From Bacteroidia bacterium (GTDB lineage Bacteria > Bacteroidota > Bacteroidia > Flavobacteriales > Flavobacteriaceae), in NCBI GenBank assembly GCA_030429835.1, contig JAUIGC010000001.1, forward strand, positions 60,082 to 124,081: a stretch of DNA of 64,000 nt. Reading direction: 5' to 3'. Positions within the stretch are counted from its first letter, which is position 1, and each line of letters begins with the position of its first letter. Of the stretch, positions 21,497-30,433 are shown piece by piece. Made by a program: the position numbers and the translations under genes. The notes beneath the pieces are model-generated. The model made no database searches, had not been told where the DNA came from, and saw only the letters and a program-made list of their open reading frames with translations.

Positions 21497-21696
21497 TTAA
21501 TAACTTATAACCCAGTTTTTTAAAGGTCTTTGGAAAATTATCAACATAACTTCCATAGCAGTTTAAAATGTTAGAAATTAAGTAGGTTCAAGATCCTTTT
21601 CAAATAAAATTTTGAAGAATCATCACCTTCAATAAAAATTCGGATATATGGAGGTAACGTAGCCCCTATATATTAGGGAAGGTTCATTAACCGGAA

Positions 21697-21710
21697 TTTA
21701 GGTCCAGAAT
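21697..21710 (+). repeat. Left copy of 14-bp direct repeat TTTAGGTCCAGAAT (candidate att core)
   Basis: Identical to 40360-40373; the pair brackets the region between the HTH gene and the tyrosine recombinase. Confidence 0.5.
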
Positions 21711-21986
21711 TGGTTACCGCTTCTGCTATTTTAAATTTTCGGCATACATTCTGATGGCATAGCTATGGGGTGCCCGGTCTATAAATTGTAGTAATTTAAG
21801 TAATCCGCTGGCGACCAATTTGATTTCGATAGAGATGAGCATATTAATATTAAAATAGACCATATCAACCTTCTGAAATGCTTTAATATTTCTATGTGTC
21901 TCAAGAAGTAAAATCGATTTACGATTTTCTAGATTTTCAATTAATTTTGATTTTATTGCTCATCTAAAACAAAGATAATTTATAGG

Positions 21987-22039
21987 TTTTTGTAACAGAA
22001 TAAAGGTAGTTATTTAATATTTTTGTAATAAAATAAAGG
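21987..22039. repeat. Two near-identical 20-mers, TTTTTGTAACAGAATAAAGG and TTTTTGTAATAAAATAAAGG
   Basis: Copies at 21987-22006 and 22020-22039, 18/20 identical, 33-bp period. Confidence 0.7.
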
Positions 22040-22128
22040 GTATTTCGGTAGTAATTATAGAAGCAATCAGTATGAATTCAATCATCTAAAAAAATATTGC
22101 TTTCCTTTCGTTCAAAAGTAAACTTCTA

Positions 22129-22422
22129 TCAAGACCTTCTGATAAAAGCTTTTTTTCTAGCTAAATCCAACAACTCCTTTTTGGAAAAGAAAATAGCCCT
22201 TCCGATTTGATAATAGGGTACAATTTTTTTCTTCTTCCAACTGATCAATGAGGTTACGGAGATACCCAAGAATTTGGCAGCTTCCTGTTGGGTGAGCCTA
22301 TCATCCTCTGGATTGATAGACGACTCATTGATTAATTCCGTTTTGCGAAGTTCTTCCAAGACCATTTTTACGGTTCTTTTCAAATCTTCCTTCGTGTGCG
22401 TGTAAAAAAGTACATTTCCCAT
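22129..22422 (-). CDS. Helix-turn-helix (excisionase/MerR-like) DNA-binding protein
   Basis: RLTQQEAAKFLGISVTSLISWKKKKIVPYYQIGRAIFFSKKELLDLA, typical HTH_17-type domain common on Bacteroidetes mobile elements. Confidence 0.88.
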   Translation of the reverse strand: MGNVLFYTHTKEDLKRTVKMVLEELRKTELINESSINPEDDRLTQQEAAKFLGISVTSLISWKKKKIVPYYQIGRAIFFSKKELLDLARKKAFIRRS

Positions 22423-22575
22423 ATGTAGTGTATTTAAGCCGGGTGAAAAAGCCGGATAACTAAATTGGGGACAAATAGGAAAAATTGGGTTGCACTACAA
22501 GACTTAGTGCATTATCGCTTTCAAACATCCAATTCACAGGGATACTTGGCGGGAATTTAATTTTTGTTGGTGCAC

Positions 22576-24054
22576 TTAATTGTCAATCCTTAGGATGGAA
22601 CGAACCCGCCTTCTAATAGTATCGTCGGGAAATAGGTGGTGCTCATCACTTGGTATCCGTATCAAGGAACTGTAACTAAAGCCGTCCTTTCCATTTTTTT
22701 CATGTATATCATCATCAAGGGTTCGGATAATCTGGGTCTTGTTACTTACCAAATAATCCTTATCAGATAGGTAGAGCAATAATTTCGTAAAGTCCTTGGC
22801 ATGTTCCGTCGGAATAAAGGTCATCGGTATGTACCCGAAGTTTTTTACTGTTCGCTTTGAGTAATCCACTTTGTCATCATACTCATAGGAAAAGTTACGA
22901 TATATGAAACTCTCTAAAGCCCTATCACTCTCTTCGTCGATTCTTAATTTTATATGTGAAAAAAATTCGATTAGAGCCTTCTTAAGTTTTAATTGTGACC
23001 CCTTATTTGAAATTATGATTTGATGTTGGGATGATTTCTCAATTTCCGTTTTAACCTCCTTGTTCAAATCCGAGGTTTTGAGATTTTTTAACCACTTTCG
23101 ATATTCATAAGAATTGACCAAAGGTGGTGATGACATTTTCAAAGTTTTCATACCCGTTTCCCTATCCTCAACAAAATAGGCCTTACCCTTTGCATAGGAA
23201 ACCAAATCTTGAAAATAACGGTCTTTTGTAATTTGTTGTAGCTCATCCAATAAATACAATACCCTAGACTTCACAAGCGCAAAAAACTTTTTATCCTGAA
23301 GTGCGTCCAATACCAGTCGTTTCCATTGCTCAAATCCCATCAATATGGGCAATAAGAACGCTTCCCTAGTCATAAATGCCATAGGGAGCGATTGTTTCGG
23401 TTTACTCAAAAACATCTTATTTATTTTTTCCCCTTCCACACCAAGACAATCATCAAAAGACATTTTTAATGAGTTTACTTCCCTTTCCACATTCATACGA
23501 AGGTAATTGATACCATGACCATAGAAGGGAGCCGAATTCTCATCGGGAATGTCGTAGACGGGAAAACAAAGCCGTTCCTCTAAGGACATCAAATGGAACA
23601 AGCGTCCATAATCCACTTTCGGTTCGATAAGGCATTCATTAGCTTTGTAATAAAATAAGAACCGATCAACTGATTCATTAGAGTCTACTTCTTCACTTAA
23701 ATACTTAATGGTTCCATAATCCAATCGGAAGAATTTTATGCAATCCTTGCTCAATCTATTAGGTAGAAACGTTCCCTTTCCAATTTCATTGGAAGAAGGG
23801 ACTTCTCTTAGTTCAGTTAGGAGGTATTTTTTAGGTTTTAAGGCAGTAAAATCAAATAGAATATCCAGGTTGGTCAATAAAATATCATCCTTAATATTTC
23901 CCAATAACCATCCTAGTAAATGATAGTACTGATACGGACTTAGATTTTCAATCTTCCTTCTCGTGAACTCCTTGAACTCTTTGGTCTGGAAATCACTGAA
24001 GAAAAACTGAATAATCGAATCGAAGGATTCTTCTATATTTAAGGATTTGGCCAA
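22576..24054 (-). CDS. Hypothetical protein, 492 aa, no family recognised
   Basis: Long ORF with normal coding composition next to the HTH gene. Confidence 0.75.
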   Translation of the reverse strand: MAKSLNIEESFDSIIQFFFSDFQTKEFKEFTRRKIENLSPYQYYHLLGWLLGNIKDDILLTNLDILFDFTALKPKKYLLTELREVPSSNEIGKGTFLPNRLSKDCIKFFRLDYGTIKYLSEEVDSNESVDRFLFYYKANECLIEPKVDYGRLFHLMSLEERLCFPVYDIPDENSAPFYGHGINYLRMNVEREVNSLKMSFDDCLGVEGEKINKMFLSKPKQSLPMAFMTREAFLLPILMGFEQWKRLVLDALQDKKFFALVKSRVLYLLDELQQITKDRYFQDLVSYAKGKAYFVEDRETGMKTLKMSSPPLVNSYEYRKWLKNLKTSDLNKEVKTEIEKSSQHQIIISNKGSQLKLKKALIEFFSHIKLRIDEESDRALESFIYRNFSYEYDDKVDYSKRTVKNFGYIPMTFIPTEHAKDFTKLLLYLSDKDYLVSNKTQIIRTLDDDIHEKNGKDGFSYSSLIRIPSDEHHLFPDDTIRRRVRSILRIDN

Positions 24055-24540
24055 AAGCGATTCGTTTGAAAAAAGTCTTATCCAAACGGGAATATTGACA
24101 ATATCTTGTATAGTTTAACGCAATATTTGTGATTATAACTTCTTTTTTTAAGAAGATCTTGTTTTTAATTAAAGATATTTCATATAGACCATTGCTTCTT
24201 TTTCATTAATCTACGACAAATAAATTTTTAACAAGGTAAAATGCATTGTCAACTAATTTCTTATGGTACCAATCAAATGCTCAAGATTCCAATCTTCTAC
24301 AAGGAGATAGAAATTCATTTTACTGTTTTTGCTTATCTCTAAGCTTACTTAAGTCTTAAATAGCTTAGCCTTATGTAGAAAATAATAAGAACTATCTTTT
24401 AGTAATTAACTGGACTAGAATGTTATTGGGTTTTCCATATAGAATCAATAGTTAAACATTGAGCAATTTTTGCTTCAAAATTTCATTGAAATGGAAATAT
24501 TTAAGAACTTCACTTATTTAACCATTAGTCGGGAATTAAT

Positions 24541-25629
24541 ATGACCTCTACCGAGGCAAAACTAAAGGAACGTGTAAAAGAACTGACCTGTCTTTATGAA
24601 GTCACTTCAATCATCGTAAATTCAGACTACAACGAACTTGAAACCTCACTAGAGGCCATTTGCTATTGTATCAAACGCGGCTGGCAATTTGTGGAGGATA
24701 CGGAGGCCCATCTGACAGCGGATGGGTACGAGGTGCAGACAGAAGGCTACGATCTGGACCGGGTAAGTTTGACCTCCGACATCAGAATCTTCAACAAGAT
24801 AGGTGGCCAAATCACCGTGGGCTATCCAGCAAAGAAATATAGGTTGGCGGATTTCCTGGTCGAAGAACAGACCCTTTTGGACAACATCAGCTTGGCGGTG
24901 GGGAACCTCTTGGAACGTAAACAAATTCGCGACAGCGAGACTTCCACGCGGAGACAGATGGAACGTGCCGATCGCTTGCACATTCTGGGTGAGATCACGG
25001 CGGGGATAGCTCACGAACTAAATACACCTTTGGCTAACATCCTTGGTTTTGCCGAACTGCTGAAGGAAAAAGTTAGGAAAGAGGATAATGTTCGTGATCT
25101 TCAAAAAATTATGGATAATGCCATTTTTAGTCGCGAAATCGTAAAGAAATTGATGTTCTTCGCTTGTGAAATGCCCCAAGAGATGGGGGTTGTAGAATTG
25201 GTTCCAACTGTAGAGAATGTGCTGAAACTACTCAAACCACAGCTCAGGGCAAAAAATATTACGCTTGAAAAGTCTTTCACCGATGAAAGCCTCAAACTAA
25301 GGGCCGATACCGTGCAGTTGACCCAAGTACTGTTCAATTTAATCATGAACGCCGCTTATTACTCTCCCCATGGGGGGAGCATCCGTATCGAAATTGCCGA
25401 AAAAGGAAAGAACATTAGGATACGGATAGCCGATCATGGAAATGGCATCGACCCCGAAATTGCCGAAAAGGTCTTCGAACCCTTTTTTACAACCAAACCG
25501 ACGGGGGATGGTTCCGGATTGGGCCTCAGCGTGGTCCACGGAATCATCAGCAGCCATAAGGGCGCGATCTCACATGCACCAAATACCCCAAAAGGAACCG
25601 TATTTACCATCGATTTTCCTAAATTGTGA
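24541..25629 (+). CDS. Soluble sensor histidine kinase (no transmembrane segment seen)
   Basis: H-box GEITAGIAHELNTPLANILGFAELL, N box NLIMNAAYYSPHG, G boxes DHGNGIDPEIAEKVFEPFFTTKPTGDGSGLGLS. Confidence 0.93.
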   Translation: MTSTEAKLKERVKELTCLYEVTSIIVNSDYNELETSLEAICYCIKRGWQFVEDTEAHLTADGYEVQTEGYDLDRVSLTSDIRIFNKIGGQITVGYPAKKYRLADFLVEEQTLLDNISLAVGNLLERKQIRDSETSTRRQMERADRLHILGEITAGIAHELNTPLANILGFAELLKEKVRKEDNVRDLQKIMDNAIFSREIVKKLMFFACEMPQEMGVVELVPTVENVLKLLKPQLRAKNITLEKSFTDESLKLRADTVQLTQVLFNLIMNAAYYSPHGGSIRIEIAEKGKNIRIRIADHGNGIDPEIAEKVFEPFFTTKPTGDGSGLGLSVVHGIISSHKGAISHAPNTPKGTVFTIDFPKL

Positions 25630-26954
25630 CCATGGCACTGCGTAAGGAAAACATCTTAGTCGTCGATGACGATATCGACATTCTCGAACTGTTGCAACGG
25701 CACCTTCATTCGATGGATTACCATACCTACAAGGCCGTATCGGTAAAAGAGGCGCTCTTTATCCTCAAGGATTCCTTTATCGACCTGTTGATAACTGACA
25801 TACAGATGCCGCAGGTCGACGGGCTCCAATTGCTAAAGTTTGCCAACGAGCACTATCCCGAGATGCCCAAACTGGTGGTCACGGGCTATCCCTCCGTTGA
25901 CGGTGCGCTGGAGACTTTCAAGTCGGGTGCCATCGATTACCTGACGAAACCCTTTACCAAGGCGGAATTGAAGCAAGCAGTCGAAAAGGCATTCGTACAC
26001 GGCCAAAAAAGAAAAGCCAACAAAACCGTTGAAACCAACCTTAATAGCAACTACGGAGATATGGTCGGAGCATCCGAAGGGTTTCAGAAGGTCACCAACA
26101 TCATTGACAGGGTCAAGGACAATAAAGCTACTGTACTCATCAAAGGAGAAAGCGGTACGGGAAAGGAACTTGTAGCACGGGCCATCCACTATTCGGGAAA
26201 GTTCTCGCGAGCTCCGTTCATAGCCGTCAACTGCGGGGCCATACCCGAAAACCTACAGGAGGCCGAACTTTTCGGTTACACCAAGGGTGCCTTTACCGGG
26301 GCGAATGAAAACCGGAACGGGTTCTTTCAGGCTGCACAGGGCGGTACGCTCTTTCTTGATGAGATCGGAACGGCTTCCTTGGCCGTGCAGACCAAATTGC
26401 TGCGAGCCCTTCAGGAAAAAGAGATTACCAAGGTGGGTTCGCAAAAAGGCGAAAAAGTGGATATCCGCATCATCGCCGCCACCAACACCAATCTGAAGGA
26501 GGACATTAAGGGGAAAAATTTTCGGGAGGACCTGTACTACCGATTGACCGTGGTCGAAATCGAAGTACCCCCACTTCGAGAGCGCAAATCCGATATTCCC
26601 CTATTGGTTGAAAAGTTCCTCAGAAAATATGGCGTAGAATACAAGGATAGGCTGTTGCGGATGTCAGCCGGAGCCTTGGAGGTGCTGCAACGCTACCACT
26701 GGCCGGGCAACATCAGGGAACTGGAGAACATCGTCCAGCGCGCCGTGATCATGTCAGATGGTCTCATCGATGTCAATGACCTTCCCGATTTCCTCAAATA
26801 TCAGATCGAGTTCCCCGAAAAGGGCTTTGTTCCGCTCAGGGATATGGAAAAGGAATACGTAAAACGTGTTTTACTGCATACCCAGGGAAACAAAACCAAG
26901 GCCGCCGAAATCCTCCAGATAGACCGAAAGACCCTACGCGACAAGCTTGACTGA
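25626..26954 (+). CDS. NtrC/AtoC-type sigma54-dependent response regulator
   Basis: Receiver DDDIDILELL...LLITDIQMPQVDG; AAA+ GESGTGKELVARAIH; GAFTGA sigma54-contact motif; C-terminal Fis-type HTH TKAAEILQIDRKTLRDKL. Overlaps the kinase gene by 4 nt. Confidence 0.96.
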   Translation: MTMALRKENILVVDDDIDILELLQRHLHSMDYHTYKAVSVKEALFILKDSFIDLLITDIQMPQVDGLQLLKFANEHYPEMPKLVVTGYPSVDGALETFKSGAIDYLTKPFTKAELKQAVEKAFVHGQKRKANKTVETNLNSNYGDMVGASEGFQKVTNIIDRVKDNKATVLIKGESGTGKELVARAIHYSGKFSRAPFIAVNCGAIPENLQEAELFGYTKGAFTGANENRNGFFQAAQGGTLFLDEIGTASLAVQTKLLRALQEKEITKVGSQKGEKVDIRIIAATNTNLKEDIKGKNFREDLYYRLTVVEIEVPPLRERKSDIPLLVEKFLRKYGVEYKDRLLRMSAGALEVLQRYHWPGNIRELENIVQRAVIMSDGLIDVNDLPDFLKYQIEFPEKGFVPLRDMEKEYVKRVLLHTQGNKTKAAEILQIDRKTLRDKLD

Positions 26955-26988
26955 AACCGGTCGGTTTCTCCCCAGCTGGGGAGTTTTT
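26953..26988 (+). terminator. Tandem hairpins, terminator after the response regulator
   Basis: GAAACCG GT CGGTTTC followed by CTCCCCAG CTGGGGAG plus TTTTT. Confidence 0.75.
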
Positions 26989-27024
26989 CCCCAGTACTTA
27001 AAACTTTTCAATTAAAATTCATAT

Positions 27025-27055
27025 ATATAACCATCTGTTTTTCATATGGTTATAT
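27025..27055. promoter_or_regulatory. Perfect 10-bp inverted repeat, candidate enhancer (UAS) for the sigma54 activator
   Basis: ATATAACCAT (27025-27034), 11-nt spacer, ATGGTTATAT (27046-27055), upstream of the sigma54-like promoter. A run of T follows, so a terminator is an alternative. Confidence 0.5.
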
Positions 27056-27079
27056 TTTTTGGCACACTTTGGCATTTTG

Positions 27080-27097
27080 CAGGCATGCCTTTTGCCT
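27080..27097 (+). promoter_or_regulatory. Candidate sigma54 (-24/-12) promoter
   Basis: CAGGCATGCCTTTTGCCT: GG at 27082-27083 and GC at 27094-27095 with exactly 10 nt between; compare TGGCAY-N5-TTGC. Confidence 0.6.
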
Positions 27098-27127
27098 TTT
27101 ATGGCATGAATAAAAAATGAACCATGT

Positions 27128-27157
27128 TAGTATTTATCCCATCATTGGTAAATACTA
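27128..27157 (+). other. 5' UTR stem-loop
   Basis: TAGTATTTA / TAAATACTA, perfect 9-bp arms with 12-nt loop, between the candidate promoter and the ATG at 27233. Confidence 0.5.
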
Positions 27158-27232
27158 GAAAAACTTGCCGAAACGGGGATACAAGGGTCCTTGGTCGTAT
27201 AAAGAAGTCGGACAGTTCAAAAAAGACAAGCC

Positions 27233-27709
27233 ATGAAGCACGGTAGCCTGATATTCGGAAAGGAAAATTTCAGGATGATCAAGTTTTATTTGGAGACTAA
27301 GGAGGTCATCGAAGACTATACCCATGAGGACACTCTGAAGGAGTTGGAAAAAAGCATGCTGGATGCCTCCGTGGTCGAAACGGACAAGATTCCCAATGAC
27401 GTCGTGCAGATCTATTCCACCGTCAGTGTACGGTCCCGGTCCGGATGGGAAGAAACCTTTGATCTGGTCCCGCCATATGAACAGAACATCAAAAATGACA
27501 AGATTTCGGTCATCAGCTCTTTGGGAGCAAAGATAATAGGGCTTTCAGTAGGCGACATCGTAAAGCATGGCCTTCCAGGAAACATTGTTAGCCTGACCAT
27601 CGAAAAAGTAGTGCAGAGCAAGAAGCGGGTCAAATTGGTTATACCCGAAGAAGCTCTTGAACGGATTTTATCAAATCGAGAAAAGGATTTATTAACCCTA
27701 AATATATAA
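27233..27709 (+). CDS. GreA/GreB-family (Rnk-like) RNA polymerase-interacting protein
   Basis: C-terminal GreA-like domain: VVQIYSTVSVRSRSGWEETFDLVPP ... ISVISSLGAKIIGLSVGDIV; no long N-terminal coiled coil. Confidence 0.78.
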   Translation: MKHGSLIFGKENFRMIKFYLETKEVIEDYTHEDTLKELEKSMLDASVVETDKIPNDVVQIYSTVSVRSRSGWEETFDLVPPYEQNIKNDKISVISSLGAKIIGLSVGDIVKHGLPGNIVSLTIEKVVQSKKRVKLVIPEEALERILSNREKDLLTLNI

Positions 27710-27711
27710 TT

Positions 27712-28071
27712 ATGATCAAATATGCAATTGCCCTTTTGTTTTCAGTGAGCGTGTTGAACGCACAGAACAATGTAGACCAAACCACGGCTGTAAAGGTCGG
27801 TGACGTTTTCGAGATCGGTACCCCAGAATCGAACAAATACAAGCACATCAATTTCCCCAGAGCGAACTTTATCATCAAACGCGGTGGTATCGCAAACTAT
27901 AAGCGAGTTCAGGGAGAGGAAGTGGTAGTGACTTCCGTAAAAGAGAAAAAGGACGGAACTACCCAAATAAAAATTAAGCGCAATGATGGTGGCCGTTTCT
28001 TCGGAAGCCATACGGTTGTCTCGGCAGACTTTCAAGATGCACTGGCATCCGGGGAGCTAGAGGCTAAATAA
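27712..28071 (+). CDS. Hypothetical small exported protein
   Basis: Signal peptide MIKYAIALLFSVSVLNAQ; two nt after the upstream stop. Confidence 0.75.
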   Translation: MIKYAIALLFSVSVLNAQNNVDQTTAVKVGDVFEIGTPESNKYKHINFPRANFIIKRGGIANYKRVQGEEVVVTSVKEKKDGTTQIKIKRNDGGRFFGSHTVVSADFQDALASGELEAK

Positions 28072-28207
28072 TTAGTTTGGTTGGTTAATGTTATCCACCT
28101 GGAAGCGCAAAACTTGATTTGCTCAATAAACTGGCGACCGGGTGGATTTAACCCTAGTATTTAACACTTAACGATAAGAATTTTATTAATCAGCAAAATT
28201 TGGAATC

Positions 28208-28834
28208 ATGTTTACAAGACCCTCAACATCCCAACGCTTACAGGTAGGCCTAATTTTGGCAATGGCCTTTCTTTTGGTCCTTGGTTCCAATAGACTGGAC
28301 CAAAGACACTTTTCAACTATACAGACCACAGTGAATTCCGTCTACAAAGATCGGGTCGTAGTGCAGGATTATATTTATCAATTGAGTTCTATTTTTCATA
28401 ACAAAAAAGTTGAACTAATTACAAAGAATAGCCCTGACTCAGCTGGAAATGAAAAGATAGCCCAACTACTCAATGATTTCAGAAATACCGAGCTGACCCT
28501 TGAGGAGCAAGACCGACTCAACAAACTAAGCGGACAATTTGAGAAACTAAGGGATTTGGAAAACAGGATTATGAATCCCAAGACTAACATAGATGCTGAT
28601 TTAGGTGTCGTCGCAAGCAAGACACTTGATGAAATCGAATTAAGTCTAGATGCCCTTGCCCAGATACAACTAGACGAAAGTGGGCAATTGACAAGCGTAT
28701 CCAATAAGGCGTTGGGAATGAACATTCTCTTGTCGAAACTTGAAGTGGCATTTTTGATCATTATAGGGCTTGCCATGTTAGCGCTTATCTTCTACCCGGC
28801 ATCCGAAGTAAGGGCGGCTATAAAAGACCTATGA
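28208..28834 (+). CDS. Membrane-anchored four-helix-bundle (4HB_MCP-like) sensor domain without output domain
   Basis: N-terminal TM (LQVGLILAMAFLLVLGSNRL), helical extracytoplasmic region, second TM (LEVAFLIIIGLAMLALIFYP), then only about 10 residues. Confidence 0.7.
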   Translation: MFTRPSTSQRLQVGLILAMAFLLVLGSNRLDQRHFSTIQTTVNSVYKDRVVVQDYIYQLSSIFHNKKVELITKNSPDSAGNEKIAQLLNDFRNTELTLEEQDRLNKLSGQFEKLRDLENRIMNPKTNIDADLGVVASKTLDEIELSLDALAQIQLDESGQLTSVSNKALGMNILLSKLEVAFLIIIGLAMLALIFYPASEVRAAIKDL

Positions 28835-29064
28835 GCAAGGTGGAAATGAAAGCAACAACGATGAAAAATTATAAAAGGAGCATTTGCTCGTCCTGTACAC
28901 ACGTACCTTATTGCTCGATTACTACTTACATGGGCAATATCAGCTCGTGCAGCGAGTATAGACACTATCTGGACGATAATAGGGAATCAGAGTATATGGT
29001 ATCCGAAGAAATGATGGGTGAAACGGTGACCATGATACCCAATAAAGAAGGGATTTTAAGCTAA
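28831..29064 (+). CDS. Small cysteine-rich hypothetical protein
   Basis: MKNYKRSICSSCTHVPYCSITTYMGNISSCSEYRHYL; start overlaps the upstream stop by 4 nt. An internal ATG near 28861 is possible. Confidence 0.65.
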   Translation: MSKVEMKATTMKNYKRSICSSCTHVPYCSITTYMGNISSCSEYRHYLDDNRESEYMVSEEMMGETVTMIPNKEGILS

Positions 29065-29070
29065 AACATA

Positions 29071-30363
29071 ATGACAACATTGACTAAAACACAAAGAACA
29101 CAACGTAAGCAGGGCATGCTGAACAACGTGATGCGCCAGTTCGACCATGCAGCGGATATCATCCAATTGAACGGGAACATCAGAAAAATATTGGAGGTCA
29201 CCAACAATGAGTTTGTAGTGCACTTTCCCGTGCGCATGGATAACGGCGAGGTAGAGATTTTCACAGGCTACAGGGTACAGCATAACAATGCCCTAGGGCC
29301 CTACAAAGGTGGGCTACGTTACCATCCAACGGTGGATATAGATGCAGCAAGGGCGTTGGCCATGTGGATGACCTGGAAGACCTCTCTGGCCGGACTGCCC
29401 TACGGTGGAGCCAAGGGAGGTATTCAACTGGACCCCTCCAAGTATTCCCAAGAGGAACTGCAGCGCATCACAAGAAGGTTCACCTATGCCCTTGGCGATA
29501 ATATCGGCCCCGAGCTGGACATACCCGCTCCGGATGTAAACACCAACCCACAGACCATGGCGTGGATATTGGATACCTACATGAGTACCAAGTCCCCTGC
29601 AGAAAGATCCACCAACATGCATGTCGTGACCGGAAAGCCCATTGGTGCCGGAGGTTCAGAAGGTAGGGACAGAGCAACGGGATATGGTGTGTTCCTTACC
29701 ATAAAGTTCTGGGCGGAACAGAAGAAGATCGACCTAAGGGATAAGAAGTTTATCGTACAGGGTTTTGGCAACGTAGGGTATTGGGCCGCCCACTTTCTGG
29801 AAAAAGAGGGTGCCACTATGACCGCAGTACAAGATGCCTATGGTAGTATTGCCAATGACGAGGGCATTTCCGTTGAAAAGCTTTTGGAGTATACCAAGGC
29901 GAATAAAGGTAGTATTCAGGGTTATGCAAGTGCATATTCCATAGAGAATTCCGAATTCTTTGGTCTTGATTGTGATATCTGTGTGCCAGCTGCCCTGGGG
30001 AACCAAATCACTGGAAAGAACGCCAAAAAGATAAAGGCATATCTGATTGCAGAAGGAGCCAATGGTCCGACGGATGTTGGGGCCGAGACCATCCTTTTAA
30101 AAAAGGGCATTGAAATCATTCCCGATATTCTATGCAATTCGGGCGGGGTCATAGGTAGTTACTTCGAATGGTTGCAGAATAAGAATGGCGAGATTTGGCA
30201 GTTGGACGAGGTCATGGCCAAACTGGAGAAAAAAATGCGTGAATCATTCACCAGAGTGTTCGAAACCTCCAAAGAAAGAAATATTGACATGCGCACAGCC
30301 GCATTTATCATCGCTATCGAACGCTTGGAAGAAGCCTATGTGCAACGGGGAATTTTTCCCTGA
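29071..30363 (+). CDS. gdhA: Glu/Leu/Phe/Val dehydrogenase, glutamate dehydrogenase-like
   Basis: YRVQHNNALGPYKGGLRYHP; LPYGGAKGGI; VQGFGNVG; LIAEGANGPT; CNSGGVIGSYFEW. Confidence 0.95.
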   Translation: MTTLTKTQRTQRKQGMLNNVMRQFDHAADIIQLNGNIRKILEVTNNEFVVHFPVRMDNGEVEIFTGYRVQHNNALGPYKGGLRYHPTVDIDAARALAMWMTWKTSLAGLPYGGAKGGIQLDPSKYSQEELQRITRRFTYALGDNIGPELDIPAPDVNTNPQTMAWILDTYMSTKSPAERSTNMHVVTGKPIGAGGSEGRDRATGYGVFLTIKFWAEQKKIDLRDKKFIVQGFGNVGYWAAHFLEKEGATMTAVQDAYGSIANDEGISVEKLLEYTKANKGSIQGYASAYSIENSEFFGLDCDICVPAALGNQITGKNAKKIKAYLIAEGANGPTDVGAETILLKKGIEIIPDILCNSGGVIGSYFEWLQNKNGEIWQLDEVMAKLEKKMRESFTRVFETSKERNIDMRTAAFIIAIERLEEAYVQRGIFP

Positions 30364-30385
30364 AACAAGGGCTGCATATTTGATG

Positions 30386-30411
30386 GCTCCTGCCAGTTTG
30401 GCGGGAGCTTT
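30386..30411 (+). terminator. Hairpin after gdhA, possible terminator/attenuator
   Basis: GCTCCTGCC AGTTT GGCGGGAGC, 9-bp stem with one G-T pair, followed by TTTAAA (weak T-tract). Confidence 0.5.
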
Positions 30412-30433
30412 AAACCACTAAAGAACAGAAAAC

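Noticed and set aside
27061-27080. Alternative sigma54 promoter TTGGCACACTTTGGCA
   Set aside because: The GG-to-GC spacing is 9 nt instead of 10; the 27082/27094 pair has exact spacing and is closer to the TTGC consensus.
28071-28207. Imperfect inverted repeat TTATCCACC / GGTGGATTT before the 4HB gene
   Set aside because: Arms are short and imperfect and there is no promoter or terminator signature; not enough to call an element.
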